Shown here in pieces: positions 54,030-64,000 of a DNA stretch of 64,000 nt. Made by a program: the position numbers and the translations under genes. Source of the DNA: Astropecten irregularis (taxonomy: Eukaryota > Echinodermata > Asteroidea > Paxillosida > Astropectinidae); the NCBI GenBank assembly GCA_963971285.1, contig OZ020244.1, forward strand, positions 3,410,001 to 3,474,000. Direction: 5' to 3'. Position 1 is the stretch's first letter. The number at the start of each line of letters is the position of its first letter. The notes beneath the pieces were generated by a model, which ran no database searches, was not told the DNA's origin, and saw nothing but the letters and a program-made list of their open reading frames with translations.

Positions 54030-54300
54030 ATTTGAATCACAGCAAATATAACGCAAATTAGGGCACAGCTTTGATACCATCATGAGATCAACAAGGATGA
54101 CACTTGAAGATGATAACTCTGAGCAATGACTCATTCCTTATTTTATCTCATAAACGGGAGTCTCCATCTCTTCATTCAGCATCAGTCTTCTCCTGAAAAG
54201 TGACACCACATCATCAGATCATCTTTCCCGATATCAAGAACTTACACGAAGATGACGCCAGTTTTCTCCATTATCGACATGAACAGTGAATTAATAGATG
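54030..54300. repeat. Local repeat block X, copy 2
   Basis: CACAGCAAATATAACGCAAA, TTAGGGCACAGCTTTGATAC and TGAGCAATGACTCATTCCTT correspond to 51890-52200. The shared order (hairpins, then block X) indicates an old segmental duplication. Confidence 0.55.
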
Positions 54301-54539
54301 TATGCCAAACAATTATCAAGGATCTCTTTTTATGATCAATAAAAATTTGAAAAAAAAGAAAGGATACTTGAAGCTATCCACAACTCTTAGCTTTTGAATC
54401 GTAGCAGGCGCAGCAAATTAACTTAAAAATCAAAATGAGAATCTGACGGTGATGTATGTCGTTGACAGAGCGTGATAGTGAGAGTGTTGTATGACTGTGA
54501 TTAAGTAAGATAAGCAGTGGCATAACTAGGGTCCAACTA

Positions 54540-56060
54540 TAAGGGTCCAATTATTTACATTACTTACTTAAAAGTAAGTAATGTAATGTAAGTTAAGTAA
54601 GGTGGTGTAGTTAAGTAAGTAGCTTAAGTTTGAACTTACATTACTTACTTAAAAGTAAGTAATGTAAGTTAAGTAAGGTGGTGTAGTTAAGTAAGTTACG
54701 TACCTTTTAACTTACATTACTTACTTAAAAGTAAGTAATGTAAGTTAAGTAAGGTGTTGTAGTTATAAAGTAGCTAAAGTTTTAACTTACATTACTTACT
54801 TGAAAGTAAGTAATGTAAGTTAAGTAAGGTGATGTAGTTAAGTAAGTAACTTAAGTTTTAACTTACATTACTTACTTAAAAGTAAGTAATGTAAGGTAAG
54901 TAAGGTGGTGTAGTTAAGTAAGTAACTTAAGTTTTAACTTACATTACTTACTTAAAAGTAAGTAATGTAAGTTTATAAGTAAGGTGGTGTAGTTAAGTAA
55001 GTAACTTAAGTTTGAACTTATATTACTTACTTAAAAGTAAGTTATGTTAGTTAAGTAAGGTGATGTAGTTAAGTAAGTAGCTTAAGTTTTAACTTACGTT
55101 ACTTACTTAAAAGTAAGTAATGTAAGTTAAGTAAGGTGGTGTAGTTAAGTAAGTAGCTCAAGTTTTAACTTACATTACTTACTTAAAAGTAAGTAATGTA
55201 AGTTAAGTAAGGTGGTGTAGTTAAGTAAGTAGCTTAAGTTTTAACTTACGTTACTTACTTTAAAGTAAGTAATGTAAGTTAAGTAAGGGTCCAATAACTT
55301 ACATTACTTACTTAAAAGTAAGTAATGTAAGTTAAGTAAGGTGGTGTAGTTAAGTAAGTAACGTACCTTTTAACTTACATTACTTACTTAAAAGTAAGTA
55401 ATGTAAGTTAAGTAAGGTGTTGTAGTTATAAAGTAGCTAAAGTTTTAACTTACATTACTTACTTGAAAGTAAGTAATGTAAGTTAAGTAAGGTGGTGTAG
55501 TTAAGTAAGTAACTTAAGTTTTAACTTACATTACTTACTTAAAAGTAAGTAATGTAAGTTTATAAGTAAGGTGGTGTAGTTAAGTAAGTAGCTTAAGTTT
55601 TAACTTACGTTACTTACTTAAAAGTAAGTAATGTAAGTTAAGTAAGGTGGTGTAGGTTAAGTTTTAACTTACGTTACTTACTTAAAAGTAAGTAATGTAA
55701 GTTAAGTAAGGTGGTGTAGTTAAGTAAGTAGCTTAAGTTTTAACTTACGTTACTTACTTATTAAAAGTAAGTAATGTAAGTTAAGTAAGGTGGTGTAGTT
55801 AAGTGAGTAGCTTAAGTTTTAACTTACATTACTTACTTAAAAGTAAGTTATGTAAGTTAAGTAAGGTGGTGTAGTTAAGTGAGTAGCTTAAGTTTTAACT
55901 TACATTACTTACTTAAAAGTAAGTAATGTAAGTTAAGGCAGGTGGTGTAGTTAAGTAAGTAGCTTAAGTTTTAACTTACATTACTTACTTAAAAGTACTT
56001 TAAGTAAGGTAATGTAGTTGAGTAAGTAATGTAGTGAAGTAAGTAATGTAAGTTAAGTTA
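54540..56060. repeat. Palindromic 76-bp tandem array rich in GTAAGT
   Basis: About 20 units. Each has a 38-bp palindrome (AACTTACATTACTTACTT, AA, and its reverse complement) followed by AAGTAAGGTGGTGTAGTTAA and GTAAGTAGCTTAAGTTTT. Variant units (GTACCTTTTAAC, then GTGTTGTAGTTATAAAGTAG, then ACTTGAAAGT) recur ~650 bp apart, and AAGGGTCCAAT begins both halves (54549, 55285), so one half is a copy of the other. GTAAGT or ACTTAC occurs several times per unit on each strand. Confidence 0.93.
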
Positions 56061-56077
56061 AATTAAGTAAGTGAAAG

Positions 56078-56438
56078 GTATAGTACAGGATTGGAACAAA
56101 CACCAAAATGTGCCAAGTTACTGTGCACAATGTTTCTGCAGAAAGATTAATGTTTTAAACTTGACATTAATCTTTCTCGCAGTTTCTTGATCTGGAATGT
56201 CATCATCCACAAAACTAAATAAATCGTCAATAACCTCAAAAATGCATCAGCTGATTTAAATTTCAGTCACTAAAATAAAATGTAACATAAACACAGATTT
56301 GCATGAAATATTCCCAGGCTGGTGCTGTGATACGCATTTTGAAAACAAAATGACTGAGCGTGAATGCTCTCTTTCAAAAATTAAGCAAAGAAACAAACAA
56401 ACCAACAATATTTCAAATTTTGTACTATACCTTTAAAG
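56078..56438. mobile_element. M2-like MITE with altered core
   Basis: AGGTATAGTACAGGATTGG and GTACTATACCT|TTAA are M2 termini. The interior (GAAAGATTAATGTTTTAAAC with inverted TTAATCTTTC) is not the M2 body. Confidence 0.55.
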
Positions 56439-57228
56439 TAAGTGTGATTGGTGTTTTGATGAGAGTGAAAGTGAGTGATGCAAGGGGGAGACAAAAAGTG
56501 AGTGATTTCAAAACTAGGAAAAGCGCAGCCTGTAAGCGCGGTGCAAAAAAAGAAGCAAAGAGTCTCATAAAAATTATAAAACATTGTATGAAATTATCCC
56601 CGTGAAGACAGTGGATGCTGCTTTTGATGCCACTGAGCTGTGACCACAAATGGATGCCCTGGAGGTGTGCCAGTCAGTCCACCTTGTGATAACACATTGA
56701 TGACCAACTTCAGGTGGACCATGGAGTAAGGACCACAGAACACAGTACAGGATGCCACAATTCAAGCACTCAAAAGCTCTTCATTTTCGCTTCAGAATAC
56801 AACATCACAAGCTCAAGGAGAACTATGAAATCCCCATTTTGAAGGAACAGCCCCGCATCTTCAACTTCAGAGTTTCTCTACAACGACTTAAGAACTCGGA
56901 AAACCTCAAAAATTACTCACAAGCAAATACTGACACCCATTTTCACAATATTCCACTTACAGATAAAATGGATTTTAACTTGATTAAATCTTAGAATTGA
57001 GTTAGGATTAGGATAAGGTTTTGGGAAAGATTAGGATGAAGATTATTATAAGGACGGATCAGGTTTGGTGTTATGGTGCAAGCTGTCAAAAATCAAAGAT
57101 CTTTTCTTGAGTTGTAATTGAATACACTAAATGAATAAAATGTGAAAAGTAAGTGGTATAATGTGAATGTAACAATATGAGTGAAATAAAGGGAGTTTTA
57201 AACTCCACTGAAAGATAAAAAAAAAGTC
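56439..57228. repeat. Unassigned sequence with block Y copy 3
   Basis: 56750-57040 reads AAAGCTCTTCATTTTCGCTT, CAATATTCCACTTACAGATA, then TTAGGATTAGGATAAGG, as in the other Y blocks. Short ORFs have no domain. Confidence 0.4.
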
Positions 57229-57510
57229 AGTGGATTCAAGATTCAAGACTCAAGATTCAAGATTCAAGATTCAAGATTCAAGATTCAAGATTCAAGATTC
57301 AAGATTCAAGATTCAAGACTCAAGATTCAAGACTCAAGATTCAAGATTCAAGATTCAAGACTCAAAATTCAAGATTCAAGATTCAAGACTCAAGACTCAA
57401 GATTCAAGATTCAAGATTCAAGACTCAAGACTCAAGACTCAAGATTTAAGATTCTGGATGCAAGACTCAAGATTCAAGACACAAGAATCAAGATTCAAGA
57501 CCAGTGCCAT
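57229..57510. repeat. Heptamer microsatellite (TTCAAGA)n
   Basis: About 40 imperfect copies of TTCAAGA with ACTCAAGA variants. The 7-bp unit has no stop on the plus strand, so it yields an open frame of (DSRFKIQ)n continuing into the next repeat to 57775. Confidence 0.95.
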
Positions 57511-57770
57511 ACAATGCCATCCTGTGCTGTCTTGTGCCTTGCCATGCTGTGCCATTCAATGCTGTCCTGTGTCATCTTGTGTCTTGCCATGCTGTGCCAA
57601 ACAAGACGTGGCTAGGCACAAGACGGCACAGGACAACATTGTATGGCACAGCATGGCAAGGCACATGATGGCACATGACAGTATTGTGTGGCACAGCATG
57701 GCAAGGCACAAGATGGCACATGACAGCATTGTTTGGCACAGCATGGCAACTTGCACAAGACGGCACAGGA
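57511..57770. repeat. GGCACAGCATGGCAA tandem/inverted repeats, left set
   Basis: Units of GGCACAAGACGGCACAGGAC and ATTGTATGGCACAGCATGGC, with the first ~90 bp in the opposite orientation (GCCATGCTGTGCCA). The same units lie at the centre (58186-58301) and at 58717-59020. Confidence 0.8.
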
Positions 57771-58716
57771 TATAGTCTTGGTTCATGACTATGTTATCAC
57801 TCGAACGTACGAACCGATTAACAGCACTGATCTGCACGTACATACGTACATGTACGTAAAGCCCTCTCTAAAACATAGTCTTTGGCCCCTGTATTCCCCC
57901 GAAAACGAGGGGAAACACAATGCGCATGCGTTACTTTTGAATCAGGTGCAGCCTATTGACATTCACGTACATGTCCGTGCATGCAGGCCAGTGCAGGTAA
58001 TCATACATATTCAACAGTGTGTCATGGAGATGACGTAGCGCGCTACATAACGAGGTGCGCACCCAACTCACGGCCTTTACAGGATTCCCAAGACTATGTT
58101 TCAAAGAATGCTTTACGTACATGTACGTACGTGCGTACAGGTCAGTGCAGGTAATCGGTTCGTACAATCGAGTAATAACATAGAAACACAGAACGGCATT
58201 GTGTAGCACAGCATGGCAAGGCTCAAGACGGCACAGGACGGCATTGTATGGCACAGCATGGCAAGGCACAAGACGGCACAGGACATTGTCTTGGTTCACG
58301 ACTATGTTATCACTCGAACGTACGAACCGATTACCTGCACTGACCTGCACGCACGTACGTACATGTACATAAAGCCCTCTCTGAAACATACTCTTGGGAA
58401 TCCTGTAAAGGCCGTGAGTTGGGTGAGCACCTCGTTATGTAGCGCGCTACGTCATCTCCATGACACACTGTTGAATATGTATGATTACCTGCACTGGCCT
58501 GCATGCACAGACATGTACGTGTATGTTTATTAGGCTGCACCTGATTCAAAAGTAACGCATGCGCATTGTGTTTCCCCTCGTTTTCGGGGGAATACAGGGG
58601 CCAAAGACTATGTTTCAGAGAGGGCTTTTTGTACATGTACGTACTTGCGTGCAGGTCAGTGCTGTTAATTGGTTTCTTACGTACAAGTGATTACATAGTC
58701 TTGAACCAAGACTATA
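57771..58716. repeat. Large inverted repeat, 415-bp arms
   Basis: Arms 57771-58185 and 58302-58716 are reverse complements with a few differences (shared: TATAGTCTTGGTTCATGACT, CGAAAACGAGGGGAAACACA, GCGCATGCGTTACTTTTGA, GACGTAGCGCGCTACATAAC). The spacer is 116 bp. ORFs in all frames here mirror each other and are not genes. Sub-blocks inside each arm are themselves inverted. Confidence 0.85.
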
Positions 58717-59077
58717 TCCTGTGCCGTCTTGTACCTTGCCATGCTGTGCCACACAATGCCGTCCTGTGCTGTCTTGTGCCTTGTCATGCTGTGCCACTCA
58801 ATGCTTTCCTGTGCCATCTTCTGCCTTGCTATGCTGTGCCAACCAATGCTGTCAGCACAGGATGGCATGGTGTGGCATAGCATGGCAAATTGGCAAGGCA
58901 CGAGACAGCACAGGACAGCATTGTATGGCACAGCATAGCAAGGCACAAGACGGCACAGAACAGCATTGTATGGCACAGCATGGCAAGGCACAAGACGGAA
59001 CAGGATATAGTCTTGGTTCACGACTATGTTATCACTTGAACGTACGAACCGATTACCTGCACTGACCTACACGCACA
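58717..59077. repeat. Right set of GGCACAGCATGGCAA repeats, to the gap
   Basis: It inverts around ~58856 (GCTGTCAGCACAGGATGGC), then repeats TAGTCTTGGTTCACGACTAT up to the Ns. It probably continues into the gap. Confidence 0.75.
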
Positions 59078-59277
59078 NNNNNNNNNNNNNNNNNNNNNNN
59101 NNNNNNNNNNNNNNNNNNNNNNNNNNNNNNNNNNNNNNNNNNNNNNNNNNNNNNNNNNNNNNNNNNNNNNNNNNNNNNNNNNNNNNNNNNNNNNNNNNNN
59201 NNNNNNNNNNNNNNNNNNNNNNNNNNNNNNNNNNNNNNNNNNNNNNNNNNNNNNNNNNNNNNNNNNNNNNNNNNNNN
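59078..59277. other. Assembly gap, 200 N
   Basis: Exactly 200 unknown bases flanked on both sides by inverted repeats. The true length is probably unknown. Confidence 0.98.
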
Positions 59278-59935
59278 AGACCGTGAGAGCCATTGGCTAA
59301 CCAGGGGAACCACTCCTAGATGAAAGCCAGTATATAAGACCATTGAATTTACGGTCAATCAAGGTTAATTGTGAAGAATAGGAGTGGCTCCCCCGTCTTT
59401 AGACCGTGAGATCCATGGGCTAACCGGGGGAGCCACTCCTAGATGAAAGCAGTATATAAGACCATTGAATTCACGGTCAATTAATATTAATGTTTAATCT
59501 AGGAGTGGCTCCCCCGTTTAGCCCGTGGATCTCACGGTCTAAAGACGGGGAGCCACTCCTATTCTTCACAATTAACCTTAATTGACCGTAAATTCAATGG
59601 TCTTATATACTGGCTTTCATCTAGGAGTGGTTCCCCTGGTAAGCCCATGGATCTCACGGTCTCAAGATGGGGGAGCCACTCCTATTCTTCACAATTAATC
59701 TTAATTGACCGTAAATTCAATGGTCTTATACACTGCTTTCATCTAGGAGTGGGTCCCCCGGGTTGACCAGATCATGGAGCTCACGGTCTTAATTTCGGGG
59801 AGCCACTCCTATTCTTCAAATAATCTTAATTGACCGTAAATTCAATGGTGTTATATAGTGACTTTCATCTAGGAGTGGTTCCCCCGGGTAGACCATCACC
59901 ATTGGCTCCGACAGGGGGTGCCACTCCTATTTCTA
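59278..59935. repeat. Foldback tandem array with TATA-bearing hairpin units
   Basis: Five ~90-bp hairpin units bounded by GGGGAGCCACTCCTA and TAGGAGTGGCTCCCC at 59305-59395, 59428-59512, 59546-59632, 59665-59751 and 59794-59882, plus a sixth start at 59912. Inside each: AAGCCAGTATATAAGACC, TTGAATTTACGGTCAAT. The first two point one way, the next three the other. Linkers (GTCTTTAGACCGTGAGATCC) are also mirrored around ~59525. Confidence 0.88.
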
Positions 59936-59989
59936 GACGGGAATTAATATTTATGTACTAGCCATTGTTACACGTACGCGCGTTTATGA

Positions 59990-60310
59990 ATGGGCTTGCA
60001 AGGGATTCTGGGTACTATCTTGGGCGCGGCGGGAAATTCAGTCATTCATGAGGTTCGACATCACACGAGAAGGCCAGCAAATCTTAGCTCTCATCAAAAT
60101 CGGAAAAATCTTCTTGTCGAAAATTTCTGTTTCCTGAATCCAAGACTGCCAAACATATGAGGCATTCAAAGGTACAGTAATAAGTTTTGAGAACATTTTC
60201 TTGGGGTTTGGGGGAATTTCGTAGGCGGAATATGTCAATTTCCTACGGAAACTTTGCACTGTTGAACAAGCATGGCCATGGCGGCCATTTTAGGCACTAC
60301 AAATCGCCTT
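59990..60310. promoter_or_regulatory. Promoter-like segment
   Basis: CAAGGGATTCTGGGTACTAT at ~59999 resembles the ZNF143-type TTCTGGGTA motif, followed by CTTGGGCGCGGCGGGAAATT (GC-box and E2F-like). GGCCATGGCGGCCATTTTAG at ~60278 contains a YY1-like AAAATGGCCGC on the minus strand, overlapping an ATG. Either a plus-strand or a minus-strand (or bidirectional) start is possible. The 122-codon plus ORF (60187-60555) and the 73-codon minus ORF (60038-60259) match no family. Confidence 0.35.
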
Positions 60311-60559
60311 GTATTTCTTCCAGTTTTGCTTTGGGCCTCAAATTCATTTCTACTAGACTTCAATCTTCTCTAAAACGTCTGCTCGATAGTCTTTACGTCG
60401 GGCCGGGAAGTTGGAGATTGGGTGTCCTAGCTAGCCCTAGAAAACATTTTCAAACAAGAGTAGGCTTGTCATTTCATTCGGACTTCCAAGTCATTTTTCA
60501 ATTTATTACATTTATAAAGGCATTTCATTCCATCAAGAAAATACATGTAGTGTGAATTT

Positions 60560-61197
60560 AATAGCTTAATGTTCAGATGTGCCAACAAATTCCTGTGTTA
60601 CATTCAAAGTCTTATTCAGGTATTTGCCAAATTATTACATAAACAATTTGAACCCATGAAATCCCCTCTTTTATAATTAACAGTTATAGCTACTTCTTGA
60701 GAATCGGGTTCAACTCATAAACCTGTTAGCTGCTACCCAAGACGACTCGCACCCTCATTTATTCTGCTATTTACAATGTATATCTATAAGGTAGAATAAT
60801 GAACCACAAGTGAAAAACAAATTATTACTAATATTACTTGGTGTAACAAACATTCAAACAAATACATTGTATGTCCCTATTTATTCCCATCAACTTGTTA
60901 AAACCGTGTAACACAACACATGTGAAACAAGAAAAATTGACATGAAAAACATGTACAGAGGACACCTTGTCTCGGGTACGAGTTGACCCAGCACATGAGT
61001 TAAGTTGTGTACGAGTTGACCCGTTTGCTTTCTTGAGTGGTTGTTGCATGAAATTTTGTTGGAATACGAGGAGATCGTGTGTATCAGAAACACGAATCAT
61101 TAGCACGGTCGAAAATTCTTGTAGCTTAAAACTGAATTGACAATTTTATTACTAAGGGTAATTCTAAATTTTCCAAATTTCCAATTATATTTTTCAG
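60560..61197. other. No gene recognised
   Basis: AT-rich. Nothing assignable before the possible acceptor at 61197. Confidence 0.35.
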
Positions 61198-61293
61198 GAG
61201 GAAAATGAAGAAGTTCTGCTGCATCTACGAAGTCTACGATGCTGTGTACTGGTCTGCTTGTGTACCGTGTTGACGAGGAGTGTAACCAGATGA
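61198..61293 (+). CDS. Possible terminal coding exon
   Basis: A good acceptor (ATTATATTTTTCAG) is followed by an open frame EENEEVLLHLRSLRCC, VLVCLCTVLTRSV to a TGA at 61291-61293. No domain is recognised and no partner exon is certain. It could equally be untranslated. It lies 75 bp before a hAT MITE. Confidence 0.25.
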   Translation, partial: EENEEVLLHLRSLRCCVLVCLCTVLTRSVTR

Positions 61294-61367
61294 ACTACCT
61301 GTTACGAAAAAAACAAAACAAAAACATGCAATTAGTTAATCCTCAAAGAATGACCCAGACACAGAAA

Positions 61368-61543
61368 CAGTGGCGTCGCCAAGGGGGGGCCAGGGGGGGC
61401 ACGTGCCCTCCCTGGAAAACCTCGTGCCATTTGAGATTTGGGTTGGTGAAAAAAAATATAATATATATTATTGTAGTGCCCCCCAACAATTGCTAGTGCC
61501 CCCCTTGTGCCCCCCCAGACTCAAAAGTCTGGTGACGCCACTG
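61368..61543. mobile_element. hAT-type MITE with 8-bp target duplication
   Basis: CAGTGGCGTCGCCAAGGGGG and TCTGGTGACGCCACTG are inverted ends. The flanks CACAGAAA (61360-61367) and CACAGAAA (61544-61551) are a perfect 8-bp duplication. The C- and G-rich shoulders flank an AT-rich core. Confidence 0.85.
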
Positions 61544-61551
61544 CACAGAAA

Positions 61552-62459
61552 ATCCCTAAAGAGTTCCAAGTTGTTACCTGTCCAAAATGATTGTATTAAA
61601 AAGATCTCCTTGAATTCAGATTTCAGAACAATGACAAAATTTGTTCCAAGAAAACGTATCCATTTCAAATAGACTGATGTACATGTATAAGGTTTATAAC
61701 AAAATGCAGCTCAGAATAATTCACTGTGTTCCCCAACAGAATTTTTTGATAAAAATAATATTGTCATCATTGAACCTCTGGACAAAGTACACTGTAGTCA
61801 AATTTAAGTTTTCTGGCCACACTTTCATGAAAAAGGAACACAACACAAACTGGCTCTCTTAAACTAAGTTTATATTAATTAATGAAAAGTAAAACTGCTC
61901 ATTTTGAGTGCCTGTGGCATTCCACTGTTTTGTGATTCATTAGCTGTCTGAATGGGTTATCAACAAGAAGGAAAATTTGCCGTTCGATGTTTAAACATTT
62001 ACTAAACAAAAACAAATACACAAGATAAATTGCGCGTCAAGTTTTCTGTGATGATGCTACACTGTTTTGTTTCCTTCTGGCAAAATATTCTTAAAAAACC
62101 TTGTGTATTCATAATCCTTCTGCAATTGCGGAGGCTTCTTGTTCATTTTTCTACTTCATTTAAATTTTCATCTACCGGTACATATAATTGCATATCAATA
62201 AGTTGTGTACAATTCTGTTTATATAAATTGTACCTTTATTGCAGTTTGTTTTTGTTTTTTGTTTTTTTAAATTGGCGCAATTAAAATCCAAAAATCACAG
62301 AGTAATGGTTGAACATCAGGTGTCAAATGAAAACCTTCAATAAATGGTTGACCAAGGATAAAGTATGTAGCATGTTACTGTACAATGAGTCGGATCCTAA
62401 ATTGCGTGCGTTGATTATTTCTTAGTTTTTCAATTTACAGATATCGAACAATGTCGAAA
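61552..62459. other. No gene recognised
   Basis: AT-rich. No exon or repeat is assigned. Confidence 0.35.
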
Positions 62460-62815
62460 TATAGCAAACTAAGCATTTTATGAAGCAGCTAAGCAAGTTT
62501 CAAATTGTCAAGCATTGCGTCAAAAATGAACTCCAAATTTGCGTACAATGTCAAAATCTGAATCATGCAATAAGAACATAATTGTTTTGTAAACTACATG
62601 TACACATTTTAAAAAGCAGCTTAGTACACTTCAAATTTTCAAGCATTGTGTCCAAAACCAACTCCAAATTGTCAAAATCGAAATCACGCAACTTGAACCA
62701 TAAATGTTTTGTAAACTACATAAAGCAGCTTAGTACGCTTCCAATTTTCAAGCAATGTGTCAAAAACCAGCTCCAAATTTGCGTACAATGCCAGAATTGG
62801 CTGAATTGAAATCAA
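62460..62815. repeat. Three-copy ~120-150-bp tandem repeat
   Basis: AAGCAGCTTAGTACACTTCA, TTTTCAAGCATTGTGTCCAA and ACTCCAAATTTGCGTACAAT recur three times with indels. Confidence 0.75.
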
Positions 62816-63009
62816 TTTTCTTTTATCTCGACGACCTTTTTGAGAAGATGGGTTGTAAGCTATTCACGTTTCATTGTTGAAATAAAACTATAATGCGCAT
62901 GAAAACTTTGCCAAAACCATGATCTTGATCCGACTCGTTACAAAGTAGCAGGCTGTGTGCTTTTAAGGTGTTGTTTCTTACCTTGTTTTGTGACCTTTCA
63001 TCTTTTGAC
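62816..63009. other. No gene recognised
   Basis: Short unassigned stretch between tandem repeats. Confidence 0.35.
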
Positions 63010-63215
63010 ACTCTAATTATGCGTAGAAATCTGGTGCAAGTGATGATGCATATATTTGGTCCAACTGTTGTGAAAATTCTGAAAAGTAAAACAAAAAACT
63101 AAATGATTAAATCGCGCTGCTATTGTTCAGTAAGTAAGCATTTTGGTTCAACTGTTGTGAACATTTTGAAAAAGTAAAACAAAAGATTTAAAAGCACCGC
63201 TAATAGTCGTAAACA
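63010..63215. repeat. Two-copy ~115-bp tandem duplication
   Basis: TTTGGTCCAACTGTTGTGAA then AAAGTAAAACAAAAAACTAA at 63055, repeated as TTTGGTTCAACTGTTGTGAA then AAAGTAAAACAAAAGATTT at 63143. Confidence 0.65.
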
Positions 63216-64000
63216 TTTGTTTCGTTTTTTTTTTTACCTAAAAAACCCCCAGTACAATTAATTGCGCTGCAAAACATGTACACATGTACGTGGCAAATTG
63301 TTCAAGCACCCACTGGTAGTTTCATGCACAATAAAAGTCCAGCATTTAGGCGCGCAGAAAGGTCACAGAGCATGTTGGGAAACGGTGTCTTTAAAAGGGG
63401 TTACATTGCTTGTTGAAATATATCCCACAAACACGATCTTTTGGTCATTATCATATGATCTCTGCATAATTAAGGTGTAGGGGTTGAATGCTAATGACCC
63501 TATAGGTTGTATTTTGGGGGCGTTTCTAATGAGGGATGTAGCCACTTTTACTTCATTCTTGAATGAAGCATCCTTGGTCAACCACAAAGCCTCTCTCCAC
63601 CTCCTCAGGAGGGGAGGGGCTTTTCAACGTTTTAAAAAAGGACACGAGGGAGGGTAGGTTACTTTTTTCCACAAAGATTTATTACAGGGGGACCCCTATT
63701 CAATTTTTTTTTTCAAAAAAAAATATTTTTTTTTTTAAACAAGTGCAAACGTGTGCTGCTGGTCGGCGCCCTCTACTGTCTGCAACATGTAACAACCAAA
63801 AATAACCCAAGTGTTATGAGTAGTAGGCCCTCTGTTGGCCAAAATCTGCCAACGTACAACTGGTGCCCTGCATGCACTGGTATCCTACAACACATGATTG
63901 ACAAGCTATTGTGCTTTAGGTTCGCGCCATTGAAAAGGTCAATAATTATAATAACAAAGGTCAGAAAGGATTCTTTGTTGCTCGCTCAAACTTTGCTGGA
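63216..64000. other. No gene recognised
   Basis: Homopolymer-rich. Short ORFs (63262-63480, 63563-63805, 63363-63587 minus) have no domain or splice support. Confidence 0.35.

Noticed and set aside
57230-57775. 181-codon repetitive protein
   Set aside because: The frame exists only because the heptamer has no stop. There is no start context or splice support.
57556-59065. Several 90-150-codon ORFs on both strands
   Set aside because: They mirror each other across inverted repeats and include N-filled frames.
60187-60555. 122-codon plus-strand gene
   Set aside because: No domain, no splice evidence, AT-rich 3' half. Left as part of a promoter-like segment.

Overview
The window is animal nuclear DNA: AT-rich, intron-bearing, and mostly interspersed and tandem repeats, with no operons and no long single-exon genes. 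Kringle, PAN/apple and cadherin-type exons joined by phase-matched GT-AG introns, together with tRNA-derived SINEs and very many small inverted-repeat elements (MITEs), point to a marine invertebrate deuterostome. An echinoderm is my best guess, but the species cannot be named from sequence alone. A run of 200 N marks an assembly gap at 59078-59277.

Region by region. 1-5.4 kb: repeats, including a 1.6 kb non-autonomous hAT element with a perfect 8-bp target duplication. 5.4-12.1 kb (minus strand): five exons of a secreted or cell-surface protein with two kringles followed by a PAN/apple domain. All visible introns are phase 1, and codons split by introns rebuild the expected residues. Further exons at both ends were not found. 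8.2-8.6 kb, inside an intron: hammerhead-like motifs of the kind seen in Penelope-like retroelements. Mutated relatives form tandem ~60-bp arrays at 4.98, 9.6, 15.5, 30.5 and 42.1 kb. 12-33 kb: a repeat desert with several TTAA-flanked MITE families, SINEs and the 3' end of a LINE reverse-transcriptase ORF. 33.6-44.5 kb: cadherin-like exons, one of them present as an inverted damaged copy; a promoter-like site with NF-Y and YY1 motifs at 38.0 kb; a broken cadherin-repeat gene on the plus strand; and, in one of its introns, a 1.6 kb satellite of 32 x 50 bp with a 10-unit higher-order period. 44.5-47 kb: MITEs and a tRNA-like foldback.

47-57 kb looks different from the rest. A GC-rich, possibly exonic block ending in a strong splice donor is followed by about 9 kb of diverged local duplications. 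Within these lie ten copies of a 31-nt motif that folds as a two-stem hairpin and varies almost only at unpaired positions, and a 1.5 kb palindromic array packed with splice-donor-like GTAAGT on both strands. 57.2-59.9 kb is a set of simple and inverted repeats (heptamer array, 415-bp inverted arms, foldback array with TATA-like cores) around the gap. 60-64 kb has a promoter-like segment, one doubtful exon, a hAT MITE with a perfect 8-bp duplication, and local tandem repeats.

Functionally, only the kringle-PAN gene looks intact in the part visible; the cadherin-type locus is damaged or misassembled. The strongest candidates for something undescribed are the conserved hairpin cluster (50975-53935), the palindromic GTAAGT array (54540-56060) and the TATA-bearing foldback array (59278-59935).
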